NCBI RefSeq assembly: GCF_001949145.1
Contig: NW_019091430.1
Coordinates: forward strand, 576,744 to 640,743
Length of the DNA: 64,000 nucleotides
DNA from: Acanthaster planci
Lineage: Eukaryota; Echinodermata; Asteroidea; Valvatida; Acanthasteridae
Direction of reading: 5' to 3'
Position numbers and translations under genes: made by a program
In this document: positions 12,552 through 27,500 of the stretch, one piece after another
How the letters are laid out: the number at the start of each line of letters is the position of its first letter
Position numbering within the stretch: position 1 is the stretch's first letter
Notes under the pieces: model-generated
The model's input: the letters and a program-made list of their open reading frames with translations, nothing else
Told to the model about the DNA's origin: nothing
Database searches by the model: none

Positions 12552-15500
12552 CTTTAACAAAAGAATAATACAAATTTAAGTTAAGGACCTTATTTGATGG
12601 TGATATTATTCCAAGGAACATTAGTTATAAAAGAACGGCACACCTGCATGGAATCAACACACCTGAATACTGGTAGCATGTGGCTACAGGAGTCAGACTG
12701 TCTCATCAGATTCAATAACAAGAGTGTGCACACTGCATTTTGAGCTTTTTTTGGCTGAGCAATTTCACTAGAACTATTATTTATGAAAGTATCTTTTCGA
12801 ACAATTGAACAATGCATCCATGCATGTGACAAACAGGAAGGCCAAGTTTGGGCTGCTTGTTCTCGTATGTTCACAAACAGCTCCATTTGTTGTTCGTGGG
12901 TCAGCAGCTCAAACGCCAGGAACGAACAACCGGTTATCACTAGTCTGTGGAAAGCAACATGCAACTCGGCAGCGTTCTTGAGCATTCTGCAAGAGTTAAT
13001 GTTTGGACATCTGGACTAACTTCTCTTCCAAAAAAAAAATTCCTTTCTTTCATATTATATTAAGGTTAATTTGTCAAAACTTTCCATTGTCTCTGGCTTC
13101 GTAAGCCCTCTTGAAAGTTTTTGTGGCTGTTCAAAAATCAAATCTCACAAGTTTTTCTGTGTGTTCGTGTAAAACCCTGACGAAAAGGTGGTGTGTGATC
13201 CTGTTCCCAGAACTGTGGTCTTGGGTTTTCAGGTTGTGTTCCCGCTGTTAGAGCCCGAGAACACAAAACCCATGTCAAGAACAGGTCGCCCAAACTTGAC
13301 CAGAGATATACCCACATACATGTAACTACAACTGGTGAAGACCTAAACCTTAAATGTCAGATTCAGATGTATCCTTGGTCATGTGTACCACCCCACCATA
13401 TGAGTGTGAACCAATGCATGAATGCTGTGTTCTCAGCACCACAGCTTTCAGGAGTAGCCATATTAGTAAGTAGTTCACAATTGGAAATTACAAAAGACAC
13501 AAAACATTACAGCCAAAAGAATCTCACTAAATGTTCACTTTAACCAATGAAAAATTATAACAGAAGAAGAGAAGGAAAGATGGAGACACAAACTTTATGT
13601 CATACAATGATCAATTTTACATAAAATTTGACAAATAAATCTTTGTTTTCAAAGAGCATTTCAAACGTACCTTTTGTTATCAACACCTGTAGAGCTGACA
13701 TCAAGAGATGTCAGGTTATGGCAACAGGTTGCCAAGGAACGAACACCTTCATTACTGACTTTCTTGCAGCCAGATACATCCAGGGACCTTAAGAAAAACA
13801 TAAGACACAATGTAAAAATGTACATGTTACTGAAGGCTGGGGAAATGGAACTGGATGGCACACAGCTACACTAAGCAGGCAGTCAGGACTTCACACTCTG
13901 CAGCAATACCCCATTCATCAGCAAATACTGTATGACAGGCTGATCAACACTAGAATACATGCTGACATAGTGCCAAGAGCTAATATGAACATCCAATGGA
14001 CTGCTGTACATGTGTACGTGCACATGTAGTGTATGCTTGCAACCTTTACAGTTAGTCAGCCAAATTTGCTATTCCAAGGAAAAGAACCTCCAGAAGTTTT
14101 ATTTATGCAAGATGATATGACCACATTCAACTACACTTATGACTATTCTATTTTCCTACAAAGGTCTTCATTGAGAAACCAGTTTAATGAAGTTTCTTTC
14201 TTTCCTAGACATCCACACTGTTGGGCTGTGATCCAAGCATCCCCTCATTCCCTCACTGGTGACAAGAAGACAGGCTGAGTTACCACTTGAATGTCACTGC
14301 CTCTATGTGCCTAGTACCCATACAATGACTGTGAGTTTGGGAACTTTTAGATGACATTTAGTTATGCAATATGCATAGTGTGTCAGCCCAAAGGGTTTGC
14401 TATTCATACATGTAGGTTCTAAAGCAAAGCCTACTACACAGCCAAAATGGAACCTACACATAATCTCAATTGAGCAAACAACAGCAAACACTGCACGTCC
14501 TTCAAGCAGCATACACAAAACAGATTGCACGAACTTCTCACTGAAGACAAAGGCAACAACACAGTCGTTTACCTGATTGTAGGTAGATAGGTAGCCATTT
14601 CAACCAGAGAGGCATTGGTGATGTGTGTGCAGTTTGCCAGGACCAGAGTCTCGAGATATTTGCAGTTCCTTACAATCTTCCTTACACATGTATCTCTTAT
14701 CTGTTACAAATCATAACAGAAACATTGCCCAAAATATGTAGGACATGCAACAAATTGAATTGGAAAAATAACTAATGAAAGAGGATATGTCATAAAATTC
14801 TATCTAATCTGCATTGACTCAAACAAGTATCAGTACATTTCATTAGAACATTTAACGCAACAAACGTTAACAAACTGATGAACAAATCTCCAGGGCACAG
14901 TAACGGTTACCAATATTTTCCAACGTATGCTTCATGCAACTGTCTCTAATCTCCAACAAACTGCAGTGAGGATAGTGACTGGATTGAAAACTACATGCAC
15001 ACGTACATTCATTGCAGAGACTGCATTATACAGAAAAATTAAAATATTTAATTCAAAAATAGAAATTTTACCAAATGTACAATGAAAAACTAAAACATTA
15101 ATCTTTGACCTTTGAACTCTGACAAAAGACACCAAATCTGGAGGTTTATTAAAGGCAGTGTAGAGGATTTGCATGAACTGCAATTTGGGGGGTTGTGGAT
15201 TACTTTGTGTGTCATTTCATGGACCCGTTTCAGTTTTTGAGTTCACTGCTTTGAGGAAAATCAAGAAACATGCTGTTCATTTTTTACACTCAAAGCCTAG
15301 CTCATATAAGTTGTCTCACAAAAATGCATGGGCCACGCTGAGACTGTGGAATTAAGACTGTTTCACCGTGCAGTGAACTGACTACAGTCACTGCATGACC
15401 AAGACATACCAGTACATTGTACATATGCAAGATCGACTGTTTGCTCTTCACGTGTACGTTTGTCAGTCAAAAATGGTCCACACACCATCAATGCCAATCA

Positions 15501-18500
15501 TGAACACTTTATATATCAACAGATGTGGCTCCTACATGTATCCTTGCATTTTAGGTATAAGAGATACTGTGATTGGAAAAACAGAAAACTTAATGTCTTG
15601 AAATTGGAAATTTTGTTCAAGAAAACTGGGTTGCACCAGGGGGAGCAACCATACCATTATTTTAAGGGGTGATACCATGTTGATATATTCATGTCAGATA
15701 AACTTCCACACTTTCATAAAGAAACTATTATTTCAAACTAGTCCAAGTTATCTTTTGTGCTATTAGTTATGGTTATATATTTTATTAGTTAGTGAGTTTA
15801 CGCATTCCAAACCTGCATTGGCAATATGTACTTTACCCCTTAATGTAGACTCTCCCAACAGCTCAACACTTCAACCACACTTTTGTGGCACCGGTTAACA
15901 GTTGTGGTATTTGAATGAATTGTATTTTCCAAAAATCATCCATGAGGACATCTTCAGAAAAAAATAAAATTTTCTCTTTTCTCGCATTCCTGGTGGTAAG
16001 ATTTCAGATTGTCTGACACTGTACTTAGTTTACATTGAGAAATTTCAAGATAATTTGACAGTCCCATTTTGGTATCTTGCAAATCATACACACAGTCCGT
16101 AACTGACCTGTTTACAGCCACGCAGGTCAAGGTGCTTCAAGTTTCTGAGATAGCAAACAAGCTGGCTAATACACTCATCTGTAACCTACAGATACAAAAG
16201 AAATTGCAATTTAGTAACACCCTTTTCAGACATGCATTCTGGAGTGCCGCCAAATCAAATTAAAAGCAAATTTTTGAATTAAGTACAGCAAAAGTTTGAT
16301 ATCTGAAACAATTAGGAGTGACCAGGCACGCTAGAAGGCGTAAGATTGACACTTGGAGGCTCTTGGAACGACACCAGAGCAACTTGGTTTCAGTTGTCAC
16401 TCTTTCATGGGCCAAACCCAATGCAAATATATGTATTATGTTCATCTGTATGAAACAAAATTTTAATTGGGTCAACCCGAGTTGCTCTTAGTTCTACTTG
16501 GTTCGGTGTAACCCTAGAACGCCTGTCTGAAACGGGTGTAAGTTTGGTCAGTAATATTGTTGACAATATCCAACTTTGGCAACAGCTGGTAGTTAGACGT
16601 ACATACATGTACATGTATATGGGAAAAGTTAGTAGCTCCTAACCAGGGACATCAAAGGCTCACCTGGTATACAAATACTGCATGGTTTGAGAGGGGGAGA
16701 GAAGTAGTGGAAATTATTGGTCCTTAGGTGTAGGTTAGCTTGAGTACCTCTCGTTGCGAAGCAGAGGGAGGTAGTCTAACCATAGAGCTAGGAACACGCT
16801 GGCCTTCAACTCAAAATCAGTAATTTTCTCTTTTTTCTAGAAATAAAAACTAAACAGCATTGGCTTTACTACACCTGTACATTTGTTCATGAGCAAATTG
16901 ACAAAATGAAATTTAAGGTCAACATACAACTTGTTTTTGAGCCAATGAGTTCTACATGTCTGGTAAGGACTACAACATTCTGGTTCCGTGAAAATTACAT
17001 GTCAGACTACAAGTCTGGATTTCAGAGGGAATTATTGGTGCTACCAGAAGAAAGTACCATACAGATACTCACTGTGATGATGTCACCTGACATGTATCAC
17101 TTCTACTTCCCTGACATGTGGGGAAATCGGCCAATGATTTGCAACAATTCGCTCATAAATACTTATGAGGTACGGTATAGTAATCTAGCTACAGTCATAC
17201 ATTTGCATGTAGCCTTAATGTAAAAATGTACATTCATCACTGTAAAGTTCCACTTTTCTAATGAGGCATTTCAAGAACATTTTCTGTCATGTACATACAT
17301 GTAGCTCCTTAAGCTCAAGTACAGCTTTTCATCAAAACTATCTCCGAACTACATTGGAACTCTTCTGAGCGCCTTGTGCTGTAAATTTGCAGTCCAAAAT
17401 TGCTAACCATGTACTATAGCAGATTTTGTCCTGAAATATACATGTACGTCTTGTGTTCCATGCCACAAAACAAGACTCCTGATCACATCACAAATGATGC
17501 TTCATTTCTGAGTTGGCAAATCAGCAAGCACATGACATCAGAGTACCTCTTGTGTGTTCCATGCCACAAAACAAGACACCTGATCACATAGCAATGATTT
17601 CCCTTTGGAATGGCCTCCCCTGCCGACATTTACACTTTTCTCAATGATGTACATGTACATGTATACCATTTGTTATAATCAAGGACAGCTGGTAGACTGT
17701 TTTGGTCTGTCCACTGTCATCTTAACTCCAAATAGTTTATGGATGAGGAGATACATGTATCAGGAGGGCAGTCTGGCTTTTTTTGTCATTTACAAATATG
17801 GGGGTGATTCTGATCTTGCTGTCAAAACATAAAGCTATACAGGCAACTCATGAAGGTTTGATGCACTGTCTGTTGCTTAATGTTGTTTATGCATACACTA
17901 CAGGTATATGCAATGCCAACATGCTGGATTTTACCATCTTTCAAATAAGGTAATGTCTAAATTCCTTGGCTAGGAAAAAAAGTAATGCAGGTGTCTATAT
18001 GAATGAGACCCACCATTTGGCAGCTCTGTTAATTTCTTCCTTACTGCCTCTGGTGCTGGGTATTCACAGAACCAATAGCCAATAGTTGCTTTCTTACCTT
18101 GTAGCACTGGCCAATGTTGAGGGTATGAAGGTGACGACACTCGCAGCCAATGAGCTGAAGGGTTTCTGGAGACAGCTGCACACAACCCAGGACTTCCAAT
18201 ACCCGCAGACTAAATACAAACATGATGGCAAACACACAGGAAGTGCCAGATTAACTGGAGGTAATGTTGGTTGACACCATGAAAATGTTGCCATCCCCAA
18301 AAATTATTGGAATCATCTACATCTAAAACATATTCAAAATATCCAGATACTAGTGATGTTTAGACTGATAGAGCAAATGTTTTACTCAATATTGATTCGT
18401 TAGGTACTCAAAAAGAATTAGAGGTCATTCCTGTGGTTATACAACGCTTGTGGAGAGGTGGTCCGTGGGTGTTCCATGTCTCTTTGACCAACAGGATGGC

Positions 18501-21500
18501 GTGATTTGTTGAATGTGTGTGTGAGAACACTGCCACTGCAGTTATGGCATCTAATCAGATTAGTCTACTGTATAAATCATTCCAATTTTGGTCGGAATCT
18601 AAACATGACTCATGGCTAATTTACAAAAACACAACAAATCATACAAAATCACAGCTGAAGTAATGCTGTCTTAAATGTCTATGAAGATTGGATACAAGAA
18701 TACCGTCATCATTAAAAAGAATGGGCTGTGTCCCAATTACTTCCATGTCCAAAGAATTTTCCACTGTTGACAAGATTGGATTTAGCAGATTCTTGAAAAA
18801 ATGCTTAAAGACTTGGGGAACAGATACACGTTCCAAGCCTATGCTGACATTTTGTACAGGCTGACAGTTGTGGCCAAGTTCACTTGTTATCAAGGTGTGC
18901 TCCCATTTGGATTTATTTTAAGGTGAAGCATTAATTCTACATGCATGATTGGTCAAATGGCACAATGCAAACGTCTGAAGTGTATCTTCGCATACTAATA
19001 CAAGTAATAGTAAGCTGCCATGCTACTGAAGTGGTTATGTTACACGACTGAAATCTCATCAATTTCTTCCCCATTACCAAAACTAGTTTCACCTGAACAA
19101 AACTGGTCAAATTTCCCACATTTTAATTGGTATGGTATTTTGTGAGGCAAACCCATGACATATAGCAATGTGTGTACATATGTACTGCTACACATGAGAT
19201 GTCAGGGAATCATTATTCACACAAGACATAAAAGCACACACGGAAGTTTAAAGTAAGTGCTCAATGGATTAACCACTGCACCTCCATGGAAAGCTTCAGG
19301 GCGATTCCATGGGAAGGTAACCAAAATAATACATTTTTTTTTCATTCTGAAGAAATTATAAGAGGTAATTTGTTGGCTTTGATAATTTTCTAAACTTATC
19401 ACACCTTGATTCTGTAAGCAAAACGTTTGCCAAAATAAACAGTGTCATCAGTTTTAAAAATATCATCAAAAAGTGTGACGCGAGTTACCATGTAACTTGA
19501 GTTACCACCATGTAACGCGAGTGACCACCATGTAACGCAAGTGACCACCATGTAACGCGAGTTACCACCATGTAACGCGAGTTATACCGCCTACAATTGG
19601 AAGATTCCACCAGTATGAGCAATGTTAGACCTTTAACTGGGCTAGGGTGTGCTAAACAAAGTCAGATGCAATGTTACACAGACTGTGAGGCACTGAAACA
19701 ACAGAGGGCAGCCTAGATGACCTCTGCCTATTGCAAAATACATATGTCAGCATGAGCGCATGCTTATTCTCTAGGCTTTCAATTTCAGTTTGTGTCCATC
19801 CAATAAAACCCAAAGTTTTTCATCTGAATTACAGTACCAGCATTAAGATAAAAGAGAGTAAGTGTATTTCATTATTTTTTACACAGAATCATTAAAAAAA
19901 AAAGAAAAGACTAAAATATTTATAGCAGTCCTAGGCCTACATGTATGTCAATTAAATGTCAATGGTACAAGTATACATTTCCTGGTATTGTACTTCAGAC
20001 CTCAATATTTATAGTGAAGAACAGTGCACTGCAAGCAATGATTTTTTCAATCCTACATTTCATTAACATTCTGAACTGCAGGGTATGAATGTGTGCTACC
20101 ATGGAGCTCTGCGTGTATCTTCATGATGCTACATGTGTAGGATGCCACTTTTGGTCCCTGTCCCTCCATAGAAAAGGCATTAAGTCTATTCAAATTATGA
20201 CTTGCAACAATCAATACAATGTCGGAGCTGTGCTTAGGACTTACACCTTATTTTGTTGCAACTGTGAATGAATGAAGTCAAATAATGATTTTTTTTTAAT
20301 TTAATGAAATTATTACGGTATTTACATTAGATTTGTACGTGTTACTTGCTTTAATATTCCCACACATAAACTGAACCTCAGGTGGAATTTAAAAAAATAA
20401 AACTGAAATTTATTGTGATGATTTTTTTGTTTTATTTCCCACAGAAAGACAATATGCCTCTAACCTCTGCTGAGAAACAAAAACGATACAGACAACGCCT
20501 AAAAGCCACTGGCCAGTAAGATGAGCTCAAAGCACGCCAGGAAGTAGCTTCCAAGAAATTTCATGACTTTTTTTTGGACAATATAGGTTTATCGATAACA
20601 TTATTGTTCTAGATATATTCATTTTACTATTTACAAAAGTGTGCATCTGTAAAAAAACTTAATATAAGATGCAGAGCTATCCAAAGAGGTAAATGCCATT
20701 GATTTGTGCCAGGCTGTTTGAATGGACATAATGTAACACGAGTTACCGTAACACAAGTTACCGATATAAATGTATATGCTCCCTGCGTTTTACTAGTACA
20801 TTGTTTCTCAACTTTGATGTTGTTAACTTGTAAGTCATTAACCATTGTCAATTCAAGGTAGGAAAAGTTTTATCCAGATTGCCTAGTATGAGGAGACGTT
20901 ACAAAAAGAGGCTTTCATAGAATTGACCATGTCCTTTTTTCATAACGCAAGTTACCGAAATTAAACGATTCAAGAATCTCAAAATGTTTGTCATTTGATT
21001 TTCTATTTTAAGTCATTTAGTTGGTCTATGTCTACCCAGAGTGACAAGAGAAACTTGTAGTTCCTAATAATGACAGAGATGTAGCACATTATCCTGTAAA
21101 TATACCCCTTATTTGTAACGCGAGTTACCATGGAATTGCCCTTCAGTAAATCCTGTTTGGCCTGTTCAGTTACCACGGAGTGAAACTAACAGGGATGTCA
21201 ATTCTGCAGGTATTCCAATACGGCCGTTTCACAATAGTGCGCTACCGAGAGTTTGCAACAAGTTGGCCAATCACAAAGCGCAAAATTTGTCCACCCAATG
21301 CACATTTGGAAAAGGTCGATAAATTTTGTGCGTTATGATTGGTGTTGCAAACTCTTGGTGGCGCACTCTTTTGAATCGGCTGTATTAGACTTTTTTCATT
21401 CAACCACTGTAATTTTACAAAAAGCCACATGGGAACGTAGCTTTAGTTAATGATTTTTGCATGTTACTCAAGCTGTATTTTGTGCATATGTTTCCAAGCA

Positions 21501-24500
21501 AAATTGGTCAGTGGTTGGCAAATCATTGCTGATTAAACTTAGCCAGTGCTACCAAAATCGACACCTACCTCTTGCCATGCTTCTTAATTACACGGGTCAG
21601 GCATTCATCAGAAACCGACTGACAACCATTCAGACACAAAGATGTCAATCTGAAAGAAACATTCAATACTCCTTCACCATACATTTTCATGTATTCTGGC
21701 AGAATATTAGCTTCAACCAGATTCAAACCAAGCATCACTGAAGACAAAAGGTATACAACCACATCTGTCCAATTCTCGAGTACGTCCTCACTGGTGACTA
21801 ATACAGAGGTTAAGGCAACAATCCAATGACATTGGTGCCTTATCCTTGTGGCCACCAAATATGTTCCAGGCATACAAACAACTTGGATGAAGCTCAATGC
21901 TGGATAGAAATAAATAAATACAAAGAGGAAGAGAGACAGGTGAGGGGGAAGAGTGTATTGCATGGAGAGACCCTTGCTGAACAGTAAACACCGGTAGGCC
22001 TCCCTGTTATGTTCATGCATGAAGCATACATGTAATTGTGCTTGACCAACTTGAGACTTAATCCCAGTTAAGATCAAAATGAGTACAACCAGTTTCATTG
22101 ACTTCTCTACATGACTTGGGTTACAGCATACAGGTGGTTCAAAAACCCAAGTTTAAAGTGATTCTGCATCCACTTCCTGAAATTCCAAGGGCTTGGTTTT
22201 TACCTTGTCTTAATAGGTACAGTATTTACTTTGCAACAATTCAAAAAATGGTAGGTCTAATTTAACTGGATCTCATTCTCAACATATGGCCCCGGCAGAT
22301 GGCATGCATGTACAAAACTGACTTGTCCCCAGGACATTCTAACCTTTAGCTTCAGTCTTCAACATGCTGCTGTTGGTTTGCAATGCATGTAAAGTGCCCT
22401 GTCTTGCATGTGTTTCACTGCATGTTACATTATGGGTGTGCCCTTCTGTTTGCAGCGAAGGAATAATCAATTTGCTGTTGAAGTTTTTTATTTTACTTGG
22501 AGGGCCTTGGCCTGTAAACTCTGGATTTGACATCATCCCAGAGCCAAACAATCTAACAGAGTAAGGTCTGGTGACCTCGGCAGCCATTCTAACACACAGC
22601 AGCTGGTTAGGAAATGCTTCTTGAAGCCACTTGCCACACATTACTTTTCTACACATAAGCAGCAATGTTACAAGATTTATTGACAGATGTTTCAGACAAA
22701 GCAGGGAATACCCCAGAACTTTTAAGGACAATGACTATTAAAGTGGGCCACATTGTGTTCAAACATGCTTATGTTCAATTATGCTTATGAGCAAATGAAG
22801 CTCCCCATGGACAAATCAGTTTTGCTCATGCAATGGGCCATATCATGAGATCCAGTTTAAGGTTGACCTACCATTTTTTTTCAGGATTACTGCTAAAAAA
22901 CATCCTACTCATCAACACTATTTAAAAACTAATATACCCTGGAATTTCAGGAAATGAGTGAAAAACTACCTTAAAGAAACAATGTGATGAATTTTTCTTC
23001 AATAAAATCCTTTTCCTTGTGTATGTTTTAACTCTTTTTTGATGTATGAAAACTGTTTGAAAATTTTTAAGAGCTAATCTTACTGTTAAGTGCACATTTT
23101 TTTAACATTCAAATATGACCACATTTTTCCAGACGAGTCTTTGAAAATATTTTTGAAAAGGCTGCTTGCTGTTTTATTGCCATATGCAGTGCTTGCATAT
23201 GTACAACAATAAATTGCCAAATGAAATGGAAATCTTTGTTAGCGAGATCTAAAAAGTTTGGCAATTTTTTTTATGCATAAATCAACGCAACATTGAGGTT
23301 CAGTGCTTGGGATCATATCAGAGTTTTGCTCATGAACATGCAAATCCATATCAGCATAAAAAAAACAAAAAGGTCCCTAAATATAGATAAAAACAGCAAA
23401 GCAAAAATTGAAAATGAGTTTAACCAAAAGGTGCAATTTCAAGACTAAAGTAAACATTTCTATTACATGGTCCCTTTCTCTCGGGTTAATCTTGTTTTAA
23501 CCACTCTGAACAAGATTTAAGATTTACAGAACGTAAACACAGCTTGGACTCTAATAATTCAACATCGTATTTGTGATGAGGCATTGCCAACTGTCATTAC
23601 CAACTTCATTAACTTTTAGTGGAGCCTCTGCATGGTTGGGTTCAAAGACAAGCTGCACCTTCAAACTTCCTTGCTTGAATGAGTTCCTACATAATAGCAT
23701 TAATAATCATTGTAGTCTTGACACCAGATCTTTGCAAGAGAAGTCATATTTTTTGTTCCAAATATGGCAAAAGACCAACTCAGTTATCCTTGTCCATTCA
23801 AACATTTTCCACTGCCACATTCCACATTGCAACTGTACGTAGGCATCATCATTCATTTAAGTCTTTTGTGCATGCATGCTGGACATTAATCCAAGCTGAG
23901 ATTGGTCAGGACATCACTGAGTGGGCCCTTATGGATCCATCTATTCTAAGTAGAGGACAAATACTACCTATGACAGCTCTCACTAATGGCTGACAACCCA
24001 TTGTCAGTGGCCTGACACCAGCTGGCATCCAATGACATCAGATGATGGCACCTGGAGGCATGTAGTAAAAGTGAATCACCTGTCAGCTCCCCACCTGTGC
24101 ATCCACTCACATTCAGTTCCTGTTATGCATCCCGGAAAGAGAAATACATGTATGTATTAGAACCCTATTGTTCAGCCAACCAATGGTATGGTTTTCAGTC
24201 TCTTCAGCTCCAAGTTTGGCTTTTTGTGTTGTAAAACTACAGCTGTGCCTCACAGGATACGATCTTTGGAGGAAAATTACAACTGCATATTCAAAGCCAT
24301 CAGGTACATATGTGCATACATGTGCATGTATTCATCCAAATACCATGAAATGATGACGTCAAGAAAATTTGGAATCCAAAATGCTCATGCAAGTGGCAAT
24401 CTGTAGGAAGAGATGTCATTCACAAGACACCTATAACCACTTATGAAAATCTGGCCAGGAATTATTTCGCCTTTTCATTTTCATTTTTAGCAATAAAAAT

Positions 24501-27500
24501 ATTATAGTTTTCCGTGTATTTTCAACTCTTTTCTATAACAAACAACATTGGAGCTTTACCTTAATTTGGCTAAAATAGTTGACACAACTTTTTTCTATTG
24601 CTTTATGAAATTTGGCTCCTCTTGTTAATAATCATATTCTTTTCTGTCAAAGACTGAGAAATCACATCCAATAGATTTCATAATGGAACAAACATGTACA
24701 GTATATATCTGTTTTTATTCCTATTACCTGGAGTGTGTCAGTGCAGCTACGGAAGAGATTACGCAAGCCATTCTCAGTGACAATGTTACTATGGCACTGA
24801 GTGAGTGACAGGTTCACTGGATGTCTCTCCCCAATCTGGGTGAGTGAAAAGTCACTCAACTGCCTCTTGTGAAGCTTGATGGTTCTCCCTGCAACACAGA
24901 CATATATCCATATTTGCAATTACTACTCACAACCAGGCATTCTTGGGGTTCATATTCCAAGTGAAAGCATGCAAAACTTTGTAACGCCTTAATATTGCCA
25001 TATTATCATACATATTGTCCTCCATCAAAATTGGTATGATACACTGAACTAGTCTCTAGGCATTTGGCAAACATAAACTGGGCATGATGATGATAAAATA
25101 CATAAAAAATCAATTTATGATGAAGCACTGCTCTAATTTAATCACTTCGATTTACATTTACAGTGAAAGAAAATCAAGTTTGATTACTATACAAAGTATG
25201 GAAACTAAAAGTGGTTGACTCTGATTAGGTCTTTCTTAATGGACGGCTAAAGTTCACAGTGAAACAAGAACAGAGCAGAAGGGGGCCAACGCTGCTACTG
25301 CTCTTACTTTTAGTTGTTGGCCAGTATGTTCTTGAGAGTTCAAGAGACAAGTATTCAAGGTAAATGGACTTGAATATTATATTCCACTGTAGTACGTTTC
25401 ATTAAATACCGACTGTTGAAATTGAAGTGTTTTGGTATATACTGGTGTAGTGTTTTGGTATATACTGGTGTAGTGTTTTGGTATATACTGGTGTAGTGTT
25501 TTGGTATATACTGGTGTAGTGTTTTGGTATATACTGGTGTAGTGTTTTGGTATATACTGGTGTAGTGTTTAGGTATATACTGGTGTAGTGTTTTGGTATA
25601 TACTGGTGTAGTGTTTTGGTATATAATAGTATGTTAGTCTGGGATTGTAGTTATGGTGAGAAGAAAATTGTAGAAAACACACAACAGTTTATTGTTAGTA
25701 CAACAGCAGAATGCTGGCCAGACTTACACAGTGAGTCATCCATTACAATACGATGGAACCTTGAACAACTGGCAGCACAATGGATGAGATCTTTGTAGCT
25801 CAGATAACGGAAGACATGGAGGAGAATCTCATCTGGAAGCAGCTCCCAAATGGACAATCCGTCATTACCTCGAGGACTCTGCCGATGGAAGAGCAAAGAC
25901 AAAGGTATAAGGCATGACCCTAGACTGTATAAATGTGAGGCTACATGGAAATGGGGTATGTGTAAACACTAGGTTGCCAATTTTGGTATTCACTGAAACT
26001 TTTTAACATATTCTGGCTTTTAAGGGAAATTGTAGTCACTCTAGGAATGTAGCACTCACAAAAGAGAAATATTAGATTCTGGCTTTAAGAGAAAATCACA
26101 GTCATTTTAAGAATATTACATTCAAGGGAGAAATCAGTAAAAATGACACTTTGTAAAAGGGGACAAAATCATGTTATTAGTAACCATAAAGAAACTTGAG
26201 CAACTTTCAGAGAATAAGTGTCTTTCCTTGATCCGCATGTGTTTCTGCCAAAATTGTGCATGAATGCAGATCTGTTGTCATGTACTAAAATTAATAAAAA
26301 ATAATCTTGACTCTGAGCTACAGTCGTTTGGCATGTTGGGCAAAGAGGGCTCTGCATACATAAATTTAATCTAGTTTTATCTTCACATGTGACTTACATC
26401 ACTGATGAGCTTTAATGTGAGTGGCAGCATGCTATGGCTGGCATTAAGAGCCCTGGATGCGAGACCCTCTGTGAATAAACAAAGACAATTAGTGGTGGTG
26501 GTGCAGAACTTGTTAAGAATATCACAAAATCCTGAGGACACAATACTCCAGTAACCACATCCTTTATGAAAGTATGATTTGGGTTTGTACCATAGCTTCT
26601 GATCATAGGGTCCGGATTCAAATTTACATGTAGCTGATGGTAAAATGTTGTGGTCTTGGGCAGGTCACTTTACCTCAATGTGCCTCTCTCCACATAGCAG
26701 TAAATGGGGACCCGAGGAGGCAGATATAGTTATTATGTTTAGCCGTTTGTGCCTGATCTTGAAGCACAGGGTGAAAACAATCCCCAGGGTGCTGTCTCAG
26801 GAATGTTCAGATGTTGTAAACCTGATGTGCAGGGACCGCACCTTTGAATGGCATTGTTACAAACTGTGCCTCTTAGTTTGCTTTGATATTATTACTATTT
26901 TTATGATGTATAATTTCCAACAAGACTTAGATTGTTTAACTTGGTTGATACAGTAAAAAGACCTGATATGGTGTACCAAAGTTGGTGCAATCTGGCATGT
27001 CCAAGTTGACTAGCAAACTACCTACCATCAATCTGAGCCATATTCACTGTCAAGAATTCCTCCTTCAGATCAGAACTCCTTTGCCTGCTGTTGACATCCT
27101 TTGAGTCTCTGCACTTCCAACTGGCTGACTTAGGTTGTGTCCTGTGCACTCTCATCCTTGGCTCTACCTCACTCTTGTGCAACGGTACCTGGTGCTGAGC
27201 TGATGATGGTCTCTTTCTTTGCATAACTGGTGAGCCTGAGGTGGAATCCTTCAAGGATGATCTGACACGTCCAACAGACTGCCTTGTGCCCCATGTTGAG
27301 CTGGACGTTGCCCACCTGCGGTTGTACATGGGCTGGTCAATCAATTGACCAGTCTTACTCTTGGACACAGAAGACTTTGTCTTTGCTGATTCCCGTCTGC
27401 CGGTACCTCTCTTGGGTTCTTCACTACTTGGGAGGGGCTTGATTTGTTTCAGTTCATGATCCTCTATACAGCTAGACACACAGCCATTCTGAGGCAAGTG

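Noticed and set aside
12590-12985. 131-codon minus-strand frame after a good acceptor (ACTCTTGCAG), in the last F-box gene intron
   Set aside because: It has no LRR pattern, and exon 10 joins exon 11 in frame without it. It might be an alternative exon, but nothing supports it.
20454-20516. Small intact gene MPLTSAEKQKRYRQRLKATG
   Set aside because: The frame clearly continues past the stop with similar composition, so it is a broken transposon ORF and not a real micro-ORF.
23573-23993. Plus-strand frames that look protein-like (e.g. IGQDITEWALMDPS)
   Set aside because: Part of the stretch is antisense to LRR exon 5; no splice-linked partner exists on the plus strand.
25426-25628. CRISPR-like regular repeats
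   Set aside because: Units abut with no spacers, and the genome is eukaryotic; it is a minisatellite.
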